Under the pieces are notes generated by a model, which was not told the DNA's origin, did not search any database, and worked only from the letters and a program-made list of their open reading frames with translations. The position numbers were made by a program, and so were the translations under genes. 64,000 bases of DNA from Prevotellaceae bacterium. GTDB lineage: Bacteria; Bacteroidota; Bacteroidia; Bacteroidales; Bacteroidaceae. Shown here in pieces: positions 7,114 to 16,578 of this stretch; positions within the stretch are counted from its first letter, which is position 1, and each line of letters begins with the position of its first letter. The DNA lies in assembly GCA_015257125.1 (NCBI GenBank), contig JABZKU010000012.1, positions 1 to 64,000 on the forward strand, read 5' to 3'.

Positions 7114-9708
7114 ATGATCCAAGAAACAGATAGAATCAAACAAGTGAATATCGAGGAGGAAATGAAATCCTCGTATATTGACTATTCGATGTCCGTTATC
7201 GTGAGCCGTGCGCTGCCCGATGTGCGCGACGGCTTCAAGCCCGTGCATCGCCGTATTCTCTACGGTATGATGGACATGGGTATCACTCACGACAAAGCCA
7301 CAAAGAAGTCGGCTGCCATCGTCGGTGAGGTGCTCGGTAAGTATCACCCCCACGGCGACAGCTCGGTGTACGGCGCTTTGGTGCGTATGGCGCAGCCTTG
7401 GGCCATGCGCTATCCGCTGGTCATCGGTCAAGGTAACTTCGGTTCGATGGACGGGGACGGGGCGGCGGCCATGCGTTACACGGAAGCCAAGATGAGCCTC
7501 GTGGGTGAAGCCATGATGCAGGACATCGAGAAGGAAACCGTGGACATGAACCGCAACTACGACAACTCGCGCGACGAGCCGTCGGTGTTGCCCACACGCA
7601 TTCCCTCGTTCTTGGTCAACGGGGCCACGGGTATCGCTGTGGGTATGGCCACGAACGTGCCTACCCACAACCTCGGTGAAGTCATCGACGGCTGTGTGGC
7701 CTACGTCGACAATCCCGATATCGATGTCGATGGCCTCATGGAGCACATCAAAGGCCCCGATTTCCCCACGGGAGCCTACATCCTCGGCAACGCCGGTATC
7801 CGCAGTGCCTACGAAACCGGTCGCGGACGCGTGATGTTGCGTGCCAAGGCCGAAATCGAAGCCGGCACCTTGCACGATCGCATCGTGGTGCGCGCCGTGC
7901 CTTACGGTACGAACACCAGTGACCTGGTGAAATCTATCGCCCAACTGGCCAAGGAAGGCAAGGTAGAGGGCATCACCAACGTCAATGACGAGTCGGACCG
8001 CGAAGGTATGCGCATCGTCGTGGACGTGAAGCGCGGACAGAACGCCAATGTGGTGCTCAACAAGCTCTATAAGATGACGGGACTCCAAACGAGTTTCGCC
8101 GTGAACTGCATCGCCCTGGTGCCCATTCCCGGAACGAGCCCCGCCAAGATGCGTCCGCAGCTCCTCACGCTCAAAGACTGCATTCGCCATTTCATCGAAC
8201 ACCGCCACGATGTGGTGATCCGCCGCACGAAGTTCGACCTGCGCAAAGCCCTCGAACGTCAGCACATTTTGCGTGCACTCATCATCGCTTCGGACAATAT
8301 CGACGAAGTGGTGGCCATCATCAAGTCGAGCCGCAACACGCAGGAGGCGCAAGAGCGCTTGATGCAACGCTTCTCGCTCGACGAAGTGCAGGCCAAGGCC
8401 ATCGTCGAGATGCGTTTGGCGCAACTCACCGGTCTGCAGCAGGAGAAACTCCGCGGCGAGTACGAAGAACTCGAACAGCGCATTGCCTACTTCAATCAGA
8501 TTTTGTCGGATCCCGAACTTTGCAAGAAGGTGATTAAGGACGAATTGTTGGAGGTGAAAGAGGCCTATGGCGACGAGCGCAAGACCGAAATCTTGCCCGA
8601 CCTTTCGAATTTCAACGCCGAAGACTTCTATTCGGACGACGAAGTGGTGATCACCATCAGCCACCTCGGATACATCAAGCGCACACCGCTGGCCGAATTC
8701 CGCGCGCAAGGACGCGGCGGGGTCGGAGCCAAAGGCGGATCCACCCGCGATCAAGACTTCATCGAGTACATCTATCATGCCACGATGCACAACACGATGC
8801 TGTTCTTCACCGCCAAGGGACGCTGCTACTGGCTGCGCGTTTACGAAATCGAGGAGGGTACGCGCCAATCGAAGGGACGTGCCATCCAAAACATGCTCAA
8901 CATCGAGCCGGACGATCGCATCAATGCCTTCCTCCACGTGCGCAAGTTGCGCGATGAGGACTTCTGCAAGTCGCACTACGTGGTCTTCGCCACGCAACGC
9001 GGCGTGATCAAGAAGACTTGTCTCACCGAGTACTCACGCCCCCGCACCAACGGTGTGAACGCGATCAACATCAACGACGACGACCGCGTGATCAGCGTGG
9101 CACTCACCAACGGCACGGACGAAATCATCATGGCCAACCGCAACGGTCGCGCCATCCGATTCAGCGAAAGCGCAGTGCGCACCATGGGTCGCAACGCTAC
9201 CGGCGTACGCGGCATGGTGCTCGACGGAGGCGACGATGAAGTGGTAGGCATGGTGTGCGTCAACGACAAAGAGCGCGAAACGGTGCTTGTGGTCAGCGAA
9301 CAAGGTTACGGAAAGCGCAGCATTGTGGACGACTATCGCATGACCAACCGCGGCGGTAAGGGCGTGCGCACGCTCAATATCACCGACAAAACGGGTAGAG
9401 TGGTGGCCATCAAGAGTGTGACGGAGGAAGAAGACCTCATGATCATCAACAAGAGTGGCATCACCTTGCGCCTGCGTGTGGCAGACATCCGCCAAGCCGG
9501 TCGCGCCACGCAGGGCGTTCGACTTATCGACCTCAAGAAGCGCAACGATGTGATCAGCAGTGTATGTCAGGTGCCCACCGACGAAGAAGAAGAGGTGGAA
9601 ACTGTGGACGGCACTGAACTGCCCGAAGAAAATGGTGTCCTCGAAACCGATACCGTAGAGGTGGAAGAGGTGACCACGGACGACGAAACGCCCGAAACTG
9701 ACAACTAA
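7114..9708 (+). CDS. gyrA: DNA gyrase subunit A
   Basis: 864 residues; the DNA-cleaving subunit of gyrase, which introduces negative supercoils with GyrB. The catalytic tyrosine is Y122 in AAMRYTE. The quinolone pocket reads GDSSVYG, with the usual serine at 83 and glycine at the position equivalent to E. coli D87; I take the glycine as lineage-typical. The C-terminal beta-pinwheel follows, with a GyrA box at QGRGGVGAKGG and a second turn at NRGGKGVRTL. The protein ends in a strongly acidic tail of about 45 residues. It leads a long colinear run: the next gene starts 25 bp later. Confidence 0.98.
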   Translation: MIQETDRIKQVNIEEEMKSSYIDYSMSVIVSRALPDVRDGFKPVHRRILYGMMDMGITHDKATKKSAAIVGEVLGKYHPHGDSSVYGALVRMAQPWAMRYPLVIGQGNFGSMDGDGAAAMRYTEAKMSLVGEAMMQDIEKETVDMNRNYDNSRDEPSVLPTRIPSFLVNGATGIAVGMATNVPTHNLGEVIDGCVAYVDNPDIDVDGLMEHIKGPDFPTGAYILGNAGIRSAYETGRGRVMLRAKAEIEAGTLHDRIVVRAVPYGTNTSDLVKSIAQLAKEGKVEGITNVNDESDREGMRIVVDVKRGQNANVVLNKLYKMTGLQTSFAVNCIALVPIPGTSPAKMRPQLLTLKDCIRHFIEHRHDVVIRRTKFDLRKALERQHILRALIIASDNIDEVVAIIKSSRNTQEAQERLMQRFSLDEVQAKAIVEMRLAQLTGLQQEKLRGEYEELEQRIAYFNQILSDPELCKKVIKDELLEVKEAYGDERKTEILPDLSNFNAEDFYSDDEVVITISHLGYIKRTPLAEFRAQGRGGVGAKGGSTRDQDFIEYIYHATMHNTMLFFTAKGRCYWLRVYEIEEGTRQSKGRAIQNMLNIEPDDRINAFLHVRKLRDEDFCKSHYVVFATQRGVIKKTCLTEYSRPRTNGVNAININDDDRVISVALTNGTDEIIMANRNGRAIRFSESAVRTMGRNATGVRGMVLDGGDDEVVGMVCVNDKERETVLVVSEQGYGKRSIVDDYRMTNRGGKGVRTLNITDKTGRVVAIKSVTEEEDLMIINKSGITLRLRVADIRQAGRATQGVRLIDLKKRNDVISSVCQVPTDEEEEVETVDGTELPEENGVLETDTVEVEEVTTDDETPETDN

Positions 9709-9733
9709 TAACCCACAATAAACATCCCCAGCC

Positions 9734-11035
9734 ATGAAGAAAATGTTTTCTCTGGCCGTTCTCGGTGCTTTCGCCTTGGCAGGTGTGGCACAGAACAGCG
9801 TAGTCTACAAGGCAGACGAACTGCTTACGCAAAACAAGGCAGCCGAAGCGCTTGAACTCCTCAAATCCTCCTTCGACAACCCGAAGACCACGAAGTTCGG
9901 CGAAATTTACAACAAGGCCGGTAAGTGCTCGCGCATCTTGTTCCAGCCTCTGCTCGTGAATGCTGCCAATTCTCAACCGCTCGACACGGCACAGTTCATT
10001 TCGCGACTCGACGACATGGTGGATTATTACACCAAGAGCTACGTTTTTGAACATACGCCCGACGCAAAGGGCAAAATGCCCAAGCAAGAATATAGCAACG
10101 AGGCCACGCAAGTGGTTTATAATGCGCGTGACTACTATTTCTATGCCGGTATTTTCCTCAACAGCAACGGCAACAAGCCCGGGGCTTACAAGTATCTCGG
10201 CAAATTTGTCGATCTGCCCAACAATCCGGCCTTGGAGAGCAAGCGCGACTCCATGAAGATTACGATGGCTAAGGAATATGCGCAAGCCCTCTACTATCGT
10301 GCCATGTTGGCTAACGATATGAAGAAGTACGACGACGTGTTGTCGAACGTGGATGCGGCTTTCAAATATGACAAGGCGGTACTTGCCGAGGCCAAAGTGC
10401 CTGTACGCGATCTTTACCTCATGCGTTTGCAAACCTACCTCGACGGCAAAAAAGACACCGTGGCTTATGTTAACGCATTGAAGGACGCGATCAACAACTT
10501 GGAAGACAATGCCTCTTTGTTGGAAAACCTGATCAGTGTCTACTATCAGAACAACGATGTGGCTTCTGCTGAGGCTACAGCCAGCGATCTCTTGAAGAGT
10601 AGCCCCGACAAGTCTTCTTCTTGGTACATCAAGGGTTGCGTGGATCTGAACTTGAAGAAGGACTACGCCGCTGCCCGCGAGGCTTTCGCCAAGGCGCTGG
10701 CGCTCAACCCCAATCATGTGGAGGCCAACACCAACATGGCCTATGCCTACATCAACGAAGTGATCACGAAGAAGATGAACGGCGGCTATAAGTATGCCGG
10801 TAGCAATCTTTCGAAAGTGAAAGGCAATGCTGCGATTGCACTCTATAATAAGGAGTTGAAAGACATCCAGAGCTACTACAGCAAGGCACTGCCTTACATG
10901 GAGAAAGTGCGCCAGCTCGCTCCCGACCGTGTGAAACTTTGGGCGCCGACTTTGCAACAGATTTACCAAAATCTCCTTCGCAAAGCGGAAGCCAAACAGA
11001 TGGATGACCTGCTCGACGCAGCCAACCATCGTTGA
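9734..11035 (+). CDS. Exported TPR-repeat protein
   Basis: 433 residues with a signal peptide (MKKMFSLAVLGAFALAGVAQ, cleavage near residue 20) and helical repeats. At least one clear TPR pair lies at DKSSSWYIKGCVDLNLKKDY and the following AREAFAKALALNPNHVEAN. It sits 25 bp after gyrA. The C-terminal end (APDRVKLWAPTLQQIYQ) resembles that of the next gene product (APDAPRLWAPLLYDVYLN), so the two are probably tandem paralogues. TPR proteins act as scaffolds, here in the periplasm or at the outer membrane. The partner is unknown. Confidence 0.85.
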   Translation: MKKMFSLAVLGAFALAGVAQNSVVYKADELLTQNKAAEALELLKSSFDNPKTTKFGEIYNKAGKCSRILFQPLLVNAANSQPLDTAQFISRLDDMVDYYTKSYVFEHTPDAKGKMPKQEYSNEATQVVYNARDYYFYAGIFLNSNGNKPGAYKYLGKFVDLPNNPALESKRDSMKITMAKEYAQALYYRAMLANDMKKYDDVLSNVDAAFKYDKAVLAEAKVPVRDLYLMRLQTYLDGKKDTVAYVNALKDAINNLEDNASLLENLISVYYQNNDVASAEATASDLLKSSPDKSSSWYIKGCVDLNLKKDYAAAREAFAKALALNPNHVEANTNMAYAYINEVITKKMNGGYKYAGSNLSKVKGNAAIALYNKELKDIQSYYSKALPYMEKVRQLAPDRVKLWAPTLQQIYQNLLRKAEAKQMDDLLDAANHR

Positions 11036-11059
11036 TCACGCAACAACAAGAACCATTAC

Positions 11060-11093
11060 GCAGGGGCGTGCCGAAAAGGCACGTCTCTGCTTT
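11060..11093 (+). terminator. Hairpin between the two TPR genes (terminator or attenuator)
   Basis: A 13-bp stem (11060-11072 with 11078-11090, two G-T pairs) with a GAAAA loop is followed by TTTAC. The weak T-run and colinear downstream gene suggest partial termination. Confidence 0.55.
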
Positions 11094-11101
11094 ACTCAAT
11101 T

Positions 11102-12319
11102 ATGAAACTGAACGTAAGCTTAGCAACTATTTTTGTCGCCGGTCTGCTGTGTGGAGCCTGCAAAGGAGGAACCGATCCGCTCAAAGAGGTGAAAACGGCT
11201 TTGAACAACAAGCGTCCGGCCGACGCAATGAAGTTGATTCAAAAAATGGAGCGCGACACCGCGTATGTACCTGATGTTCAGTATTTCGAACTGGGCGCAC
11301 TGGCGGCCAAAAAACTGAACGAGGCGGAAAACGAAAAGCTTTATCTGCGTCGCAACCCCGATACCACGTCGTATTTCGCCACGCAATACGATGTTTTTGC
11401 CTATACGCTCCGCGCAGATAGTCTGCTGCGAGCGCAACAGGCCGATAAGAAGTTGGCCAACAGCGGCCTCCCCGGCGCTTATGCTGCGCTGTTAGGACGA
11501 TTATATCCCAATTTGGCCACGGCTTCGCGCTATTTCCTCGGTAAAGAGAAGTGGAGTGAGGCTGCGCGCTTCGCCAAAATGACCTTGGAAGCGCAAAAGG
11601 CTCCGCTATTCAAGCAGCGTCCACCGGCCTTACCCGAGGCGCTGGAAATGCAAAATGCGGCCGACTACCTGTATGCCGGCTATGCTTCAGGAAATTTCGA
11701 CGAAGCCCCGCGCTATGCCGAGCTGGCGCTGCGCGATTCGGCACACCGTTCGACGGTGTTGCACACGTTGGCACTTAATTATGAGGCGGCGCGCAAGCCC
11801 GACGAGCTCTTGGCTTTCTTGCAACGTGGCGTGCACGAATACCCCAACGACGATTTTTTCTTCAGTAAACTCGCTGAAGAATACTTCCGTCGCAACCGCG
11901 AACGCGAACTCCTGGCTTGTGTGGATTCGCTCCTGCCATTGCGCACCAAAAAAGCCGCGCTTTATGATGCGCAGGCCGAAGCTTATGATCGAATGCGCAA
12001 GGACACGTTGTGCTTACAAGCGGCACAGAATTTGCAAAAAGTCGATCCTGACAACGCACGCGCCGATTACTTTATCGGAAAGGCGTATGTGCATCGGGCA
12101 AAGTCCATTTTATTGCCCACTTCCATCAAGGCGCCCGGCTACACAAAAGCCTTCAAAGCGCAGCGAAAATGCTACGAAGAGGCCAAACCTCACCTCGAAC
12201 GCTTCAGAAAGGCGGCACCCGATGCCCCGCGGTTGTGGGCGCCGTTGCTCTATGACGTTTATTTGAACCTCAATCTCGGCAAAGAATTTGAGGAAATCTC
12301 CAAATACAATCCCGTTTGA
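11102..12319 (+). CDS. TPR-like lipoprotein, paralogue of the preceding gene
   Basis: 405 residues with a lipoprotein signal (MKLNVSLATIFVAGLLCGAC, lipid cysteine likely C20). It is helical throughout with degenerate TPR-like repeats (for example ADAMKLIQKMERDTAYV and CLQAAQNLQKVDPDNARADY). The start is the first ATG with a signal peptide. It lies 66 bp after its paralogue and 4 bp before the oligopeptidase gene. It is probably anchored to the outer membrane facing the periplasm, perhaps as a partner of the soluble paralogue. Function unknown. Confidence 0.8.
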   Translation: MKLNVSLATIFVAGLLCGACKGGTDPLKEVKTALNNKRPADAMKLIQKMERDTAYVPDVQYFELGALAAKKLNEAENEKLYLRRNPDTTSYFATQYDVFAYTLRADSLLRAQQADKKLANSGLPGAYAALLGRLYPNLATASRYFLGKEKWSEAARFAKMTLEAQKAPLFKQRPPALPEALEMQNAADYLYAGYASGNFDEAPRYAELALRDSAHRSTVLHTLALNYEAARKPDELLAFLQRGVHEYPNDDFFFSKLAEEYFRRNRERELLACVDSLLPLRTKKAALYDAQAEAYDRMRKDTLCLQAAQNLQKVDPDNARADYFIGKAYVHRAKSILLPTSIKAPGYTKAFKAQRKCYEEAKPHLERFRKAAPDAPRLWAPLLYDVYLNLNLGKEFEEISKYNPV

Positions 12320-12323
12320 ACGC

Positions 12324-14375
12324 ATGAAGAATCCGTTACTCCAATATAGATTTACCACTCCGCGCGAAACTTTCCCCTTTCCTGACATCTCCGTGTCCGA
12401 CATTGAGGCCGCGATGCACAAAGGCATGGAATTGGAGCGCAGCGAGGTGGACGCCATCGCGCGATCTACGGCACAGCCGACTTTCCACAACACGATTGTG
12501 GCGCTGACCTACACCGGCGAGATGCTCGAACGCGCCACTACGCTCATGTACAACCTACTTTCGGCCAACACGTCCGATGAGTTGGAAGAATTGGCCGAAC
12601 GGATGTCGCCACTCTTGAGCGAGCACAGCGCGAACATCATGCTCAACGAGCCGTTGTTCCGTCGTGTGAGCGCAGTCTACGAGGCCGAGAAGCAAAACCC
12701 CACGTTGACCGGCGAAGACGCCATGCTTTTGCAAGACACCTACGACGGTTTTGTACGCTCGGGAGCCGCCTTGCCGGAAGAAAAGCGGGGACGTTACAAA
12801 GAAGTAAAGGCGGAATTGGCGAAACTCTCTCTGCAGTTTTCGCAAAACAACATCAAAGAGACCAACGATTTCGTACTTCATCTGACGCAACGCGAAGAAC
12901 TGGCGGGTTTGCCTGAGTCGCAAATCGAACAAGCGGCGGCAACGGCGCAAGAGCGCGGACTCGAAGGTTGGGTGTTTACACTTCATGCGCCTTCGTTCGG
13001 ACCTTTCATGCAATATGCCGAGAATCGTGCGCTGCGCGAGAAACTTTATCGCGCCTACATGACGCGTTGTGCGCATGACAACGAGCGAAACAACTTCGAG
13101 ATTTGCTGTAATTTGGTGAATCTACGCATGGAATTGGCACAACTCCTCGGTTTTTCGTGTTACGCCGACTATGTGTTGCGGAAACGCATGGCGCAGACAC
13201 CCGAACGAGTGCACCATTTGCTCGAAGAACTCAAGGCGCATTATTTAGCCCCCGCCCGTCGGGAAGTAGCGGCCATCGAACAGCTCGCCAAGGAGAAAGA
13301 AGGTGAAGATTTCGAGCTGATGCCGTGGGATTTTGCCCACTATGCGCATCTGTTGAAGCTGAGAGATTATGATTTGGACGCCGAAATGGTGCGCCCCTAC
13401 CTCGAGTTGTCGAAAGTCGTCGAGGGAGTTTTCGGATTAGCCACCACTTTATATGGCATTACCTTCAAGGAGAATCCCGAAATCCCCGTCTATCACGAGG
13501 AAGTCAAGGCCTATGAAGTTTTTGATGCCGACGGCAGTTTCCTCGCTGTCCTCTATACGGATTTCTTCCCCCGCTCTTCGAAACAAAGTGGCGCTTGGAT
13601 GACGTCCTATCGCGAGTCGGGCGTCACGCTGCAGGGCGAGACGCGTCGTCCCCACGTGAGTGTGACGATGAACTTCAGCAAACCCACGCCTTCGCGCCCC
13701 TCTCTGCTCACTTTCGACGAGTTGGAAACTTTCCTGCACGAGTTCGGGCACGCCCTGCACGGCATTTTCGCCGATACGCACTATCCCGCGCTCAGCGGCA
13801 CCAATGTCTATTGGGACTTCGTGGAACTCCCTTCGCAATTCATGGAGAATTTCGCGCTCCGTCCCGAGTTCCTTCGCACCTTTGCCCATCATTACGAAAC
13901 GGGCGAAGAGATGCCGGAAACCTTGCTGGAGCGCATTCGGCGAGCCCATAACTTCAACGCCGCCTATGCCTGCATTCGTCAGGTAAGTTTCGGATTGCTC
14001 GACATGGCTTACTATACGCGCACCGAAAAGCTCGAAGGAGACATTCGCAACTTCGAACGTGAGGCCTGGAAGTCGGTACAGTTGATGCCGTCTGTGCCCG
14101 AAACTTGTATGTCTGTGCAGTTCGGACACATCATGAACGGCGGTTATTCCGCAGGATATTACAGTTATAAGTGGGCAGAAGTGCTCGATGCCGACGCTTT
14201 CGAGGCCTTTCTCGAGCGCGGTCTCTTCGATCGCGAAGTAGCAAACGATTTCCGTCACAAACTCCTTTCCCGCGGCGGAACAGTCCACCCCCAACAACTC
14301 TATAATGACTTCCGCGGGCATCCGGCCACCATCAATGCGCTGTTAAAGCGCGACGGAATTCTACCGCGCGCTTAG
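12324..14375 (+). CDS. M3 family oligopeptidase / peptidyl-dipeptidase (Dcp/OpdA-like)
   Basis: 683-residue zinc metallopeptidase with no signal peptide, so cytoplasmic. The zinc motif is H472-E-F-G-H476 in LHEFGHALHG, and the downstream WDFVELPSQFMEN supplies the third ligand region, as in peptidyl-dipeptidase Dcp and oligopeptidase A. It degrades short peptides, such as products of signal-peptide or protease breakdown. ATG 12324 is chosen because the upstream in-frame extension overlaps the previous gene. It starts 4 bp after the TPR lipoprotein gene and is followed 19 bp later by the dCMP deaminase gene. Dcp versus OpdA specificity cannot be settled from motifs. Confidence 0.93.
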   Translation: MKNPLLQYRFTTPRETFPFPDISVSDIEAAMHKGMELERSEVDAIARSTAQPTFHNTIVALTYTGEMLERATTLMYNLLSANTSDELEELAERMSPLLSEHSANIMLNEPLFRRVSAVYEAEKQNPTLTGEDAMLLQDTYDGFVRSGAALPEEKRGRYKEVKAELAKLSLQFSQNNIKETNDFVLHLTQREELAGLPESQIEQAAATAQERGLEGWVFTLHAPSFGPFMQYAENRALREKLYRAYMTRCAHDNERNNFEICCNLVNLRMELAQLLGFSCYADYVLRKRMAQTPERVHHLLEELKAHYLAPARREVAAIEQLAKEKEGEDFELMPWDFAHYAHLLKLRDYDLDAEMVRPYLELSKVVEGVFGLATTLYGITFKENPEIPVYHEEVKAYEVFDADGSFLAVLYTDFFPRSSKQSGAWMTSYRESGVTLQGETRRPHVSVTMNFSKPTPSRPSLLTFDELETFLHEFGHALHGIFADTHYPALSGTNVYWDFVELPSQFMENFALRPEFLRTFAHHYETGEEMPETLLERIRRAHNFNAAYACIRQVSFGLLDMAYYTRTEKLEGDIRNFEREAWKSVQLMPSVPETCMSVQFGHIMNGGYSAGYYSYKWAEVLDADAFEAFLERGLFDREVANDFRHKLLSRGGTVHPQQLYNDFRGHPATINALLKRDGILPRA

Positions 14376-14394
14376 CATTTAATCCAAGGTCACC

Positions 14395-14814
14395 ATGGAC
14401 AAGAAGATTGCACTCGACTATCGCTATTTGCGCATGGCCGATATTTGGGCCGAAAACTCCTATTGCCACAGACGTAAGGTGGGCGCGCTCATCGTCAAGA
14501 ACAAAATGATCATCTCCGACGGCTACAACGGAACCCCTTCGGGATTTGAGAATGTTTGTGAGGACGAAGACGGACTGACCAAGCCTTATGTGCTACACGC
14601 CGAGGCCAATGCCATCACCAAGATCGCGCGTTCCGGCAACAACTCAGACGGCGCCACACTCTATGTCACCGACGAACCCTGTATCGAGTGCGCAAAACTC
14701 ATCATTCAAGCCGGCATTCGTCGTGTAGTCTATATGAGAGAATACAGATTGCACGCCGGTTTGGAATTGTTGAGGCGTGCCGAGATCGAAGTTCTGCATC
14801 TTCCCGAACAATAA
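14395..14814 (+). CDS. Deoxycytidylate deaminase (ComEB/dCMP deaminase family)
   Basis: 139 residues. The zinc deaminase signature is H68-A-E70 and P95-C96-I-E-C99. The N-terminal segment (AENSYCHRRKVGALIV, then NGTPSGFENVCED) is characteristic of the dCMP deaminase branch and not of cytidine deaminase. It converts dCMP to dUMP for thymidylate synthesis, complementing nrdAB and cdd in this window. It lies within the gyrA-led run. Substrate assignment is by family resemblance. Confidence 0.92.
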   Translation: MDKKIALDYRYLRMADIWAENSYCHRRKVGALIVKNKMIISDGYNGTPSGFENVCEDEDGLTKPYVLHAEANAITKIARSGNNSDGATLYVTDEPCIECAKLIIQAGIRRVVYMREYRLHAGLELLRRAEIEVLHLPEQ

Positions 14815-14829
14815 GTCCTGTTTTTGCAC

Positions 14830-16578
14830 ATGAAATACTACGCATCGCGTTTGCTTCCTTTCTACATCTCCGTCGCAGTCGTCGTCGGCGTACTCATCGG
14901 AAGCTTTTATGCCACGCATTTTTCCGGCAATCGCATCAGTTTCATCAACACCTCGAGCAATAAGCTCAGCGATTTGCTCCATATTGTCGACGATCGTTAC
15001 GTCGACACGGTCAACATGTCCGATCTCGTGGAGCGTTCCATTCCACAAATCCTCAAAGAGTTGGATCCCCACAGCACTTACATCACGGCCAAAGATGTTG
15101 AGGCCTCCATGCAAGACTTGCGCGGGAGTTTCTCCGGCATTGGGGTGCAATTCACCATCTATGAGGACACCATACGCGTGGTGCGCGTCATCCCCGGCGG
15201 CCCCGCCGAAGATGTTGGCCTTCGTCCCGGCGATTGCATCGTGGCGGTCGACGGAAAAACCTATGTCGGGAAAAATGTCGACACCGAGGGCACGATGAAG
15301 CGCCTCAAAGGCGAAGGCGGTTCCAAAGTTGTCCTCTCCGTGCGCCGTGCCGGAAAGCCCGGGTTGGAGAAATTCACCATCGTGCGCGGCGATGTGCCCG
15401 TCAACAGCGTAGACGCCGCCTATATGCTCGACGCCACGACCGGATACATCCGCATTTCGTCGTGGGGCGACAACACTTACGGCGACTTCTTGGCCGCCAT
15501 GGCTTCGCTCGGCGCCAAAGGGATGAAGAACCTGGTGGTCGACCTGCGCGGCAACCTCGGCGGATACCTGCAAGCCGCCGTCAATGTGGCCAATGAGTTC
15601 TTGCCTAAAGACCGACTCATCGTCTACACGAAGGGACGTCGCTTCAATCAAGAGCAATACAAGAGCAATGGGCGCGGCACTTACCAACATTTGCCGCTCG
15701 TTGTCCTCGTCGACGAAACGAGTGCTTCGGCCAGCGAGATTTTTGCCGGCGCGATGCAAGACAACGACCGCGCCACCATCATCGGTCGCCGCTCCTTCGG
15801 TAAGGGACTCGTGCAAGTGCCCATCGAATTCCGCGACGGCAGCATGGTGCGCCTCACCGTTGCGCGCTATTACACGCCCTCCGGCCGCTGCGTTCAGAAG
15901 CCCTTCACGCCCGGCGACGAAGAAGACTACGAAGCTGACTTGCTCACGCGCGCTGCTCGCGGAGAATACTACAACCCCGACAGCATCAAGACTTCCGGTC
16001 AGCAATACAAGACACGTCTTGGCCGCATCGTCTATGGCGGGGGCGGCATCATTCCCGATTTCTTTGTGCCGCGCGACACAACCGGCCTCACTTCCTATTA
16101 TAAAGAAGTATATATGTCCGGCATGCTCAATCAGTTCGCCTTTTGGTACGCCGATCACAATCGAAGCCTGCTCAAAACGGTCAAAACTCCCGAAGCGATG
16201 GCCGCACATCTGCGTCGGGTGAACATTGTCGAACTATTTGCCGACTATGCCGACCGACATGGCGTGCAGCGTCGCAACCTGATGATTCGTACCTCCCGTA
16301 GTTTACTCGAACGCATGCTCACCACCTATGTGGTTTCCGACCTCTTCGATCCCGCTTCGGCGCTCAAAGTCGAAAACATCAACGACCCCTTCCTCCAAAA
16401 GGCCCTCAATGTCTTCCGCGAAGGCAAGGCGTTCCCCACCGTGGGCGAGAAAAAGACCGCACGCACCGTCCTCGACTTCCTTCCCGCGGTTGTTTCCGGA
16501 GAATATGGACTACAAACAAAATTTGCGCTCGGCGCAACGTGCCCTACGTCGCGAAAAAGTCGATTCCGTTCGGCGTAA
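14830..16578 (+). CDS. S41 family C-terminal processing protease (CtpA-like)
   Basis: 582 residues from ATG 14830; a TTG two codons earlier is less likely. An N-terminal membrane anchor or signal (about residues 9-25) is followed by a PDZ domain (about 100-180; GIGVQFTIYEDTIRVVRVIP) and the S41 protease core. Catalytic residues are S300 in SASASEIFAG, D311 and K325 in RRSFGKGLVQ. It acts in the periplasm, trimming or degrading proteins from their C-termini. Its last 25 codons overlap the start of the next gene by 74 bp, and the resulting tail (TKFALGATCPTSRKS) looks unlike conserved protein. Confidence 0.94.
   Translation: MKYYASRLLPFYISVAVVVGVLIGSFYATHFSGNRISFINTSSNKLSDLLHIVDDRYVDTVNMSDLVERSIPQILKELDPHSTYITAKDVEASMQDLRGSFSGIGVQFTIYEDTIRVVRVIPGGPAEDVGLRPGDCIVAVDGKTYVGKNVDTEGTMKRLKGEGGSKVVLSVRRAGKPGLEKFTIVRGDVPVNSVDAAYMLDATTGYIRISSWGDNTYGDFLAAMASLGAKGMKNLVVDLRGNLGGYLQAAVNVANEFLPKDRLIVYTKGRRFNQEQYKSNGRGTYQHLPLVVLVDETSASASEIFAGAMQDNDRATIIGRRSFGKGLVQVPIEFRDGSMVRLTVARYYTPSGRCVQKPFTPGDEEDYEADLLTRAARGEYYNPDSIKTSGQQYKTRLGRIVYGGGGIIPDFFVPRDTTGLTSYYKEVYMSGMLNQFAFWYADHNRSLLKTVKTPEAMAAHLRRVNIVELFADYADRHGVQRRNLMIRTSRSLLERMLTTYVVSDLFDPASALKVENINDPFLQKALNVFREGKAFPTVGEKKTARTVLDFLPAVVSGEYGLQTKFALGATCPTSRKSRFRSA

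Noticed and set aside
7363..7377. Quinolone-resistance change at GyrA position 87 (Gly)
   Set aside because: Ser83 is unchanged, and glycine at 87 is, as far as I recall, normal for this lineage, so no resistance is claimed.
7075..8997. 640-codon open frame antisense to gyrA
   Set aside because: It is rich in His, Val and Arg, as expected of the reverse of a gyrA gene with strong codon bias, and has no recognisable domain. Similar long antisense frames face nrdB, uvrB, lon, dnaG and the GH32 gene.
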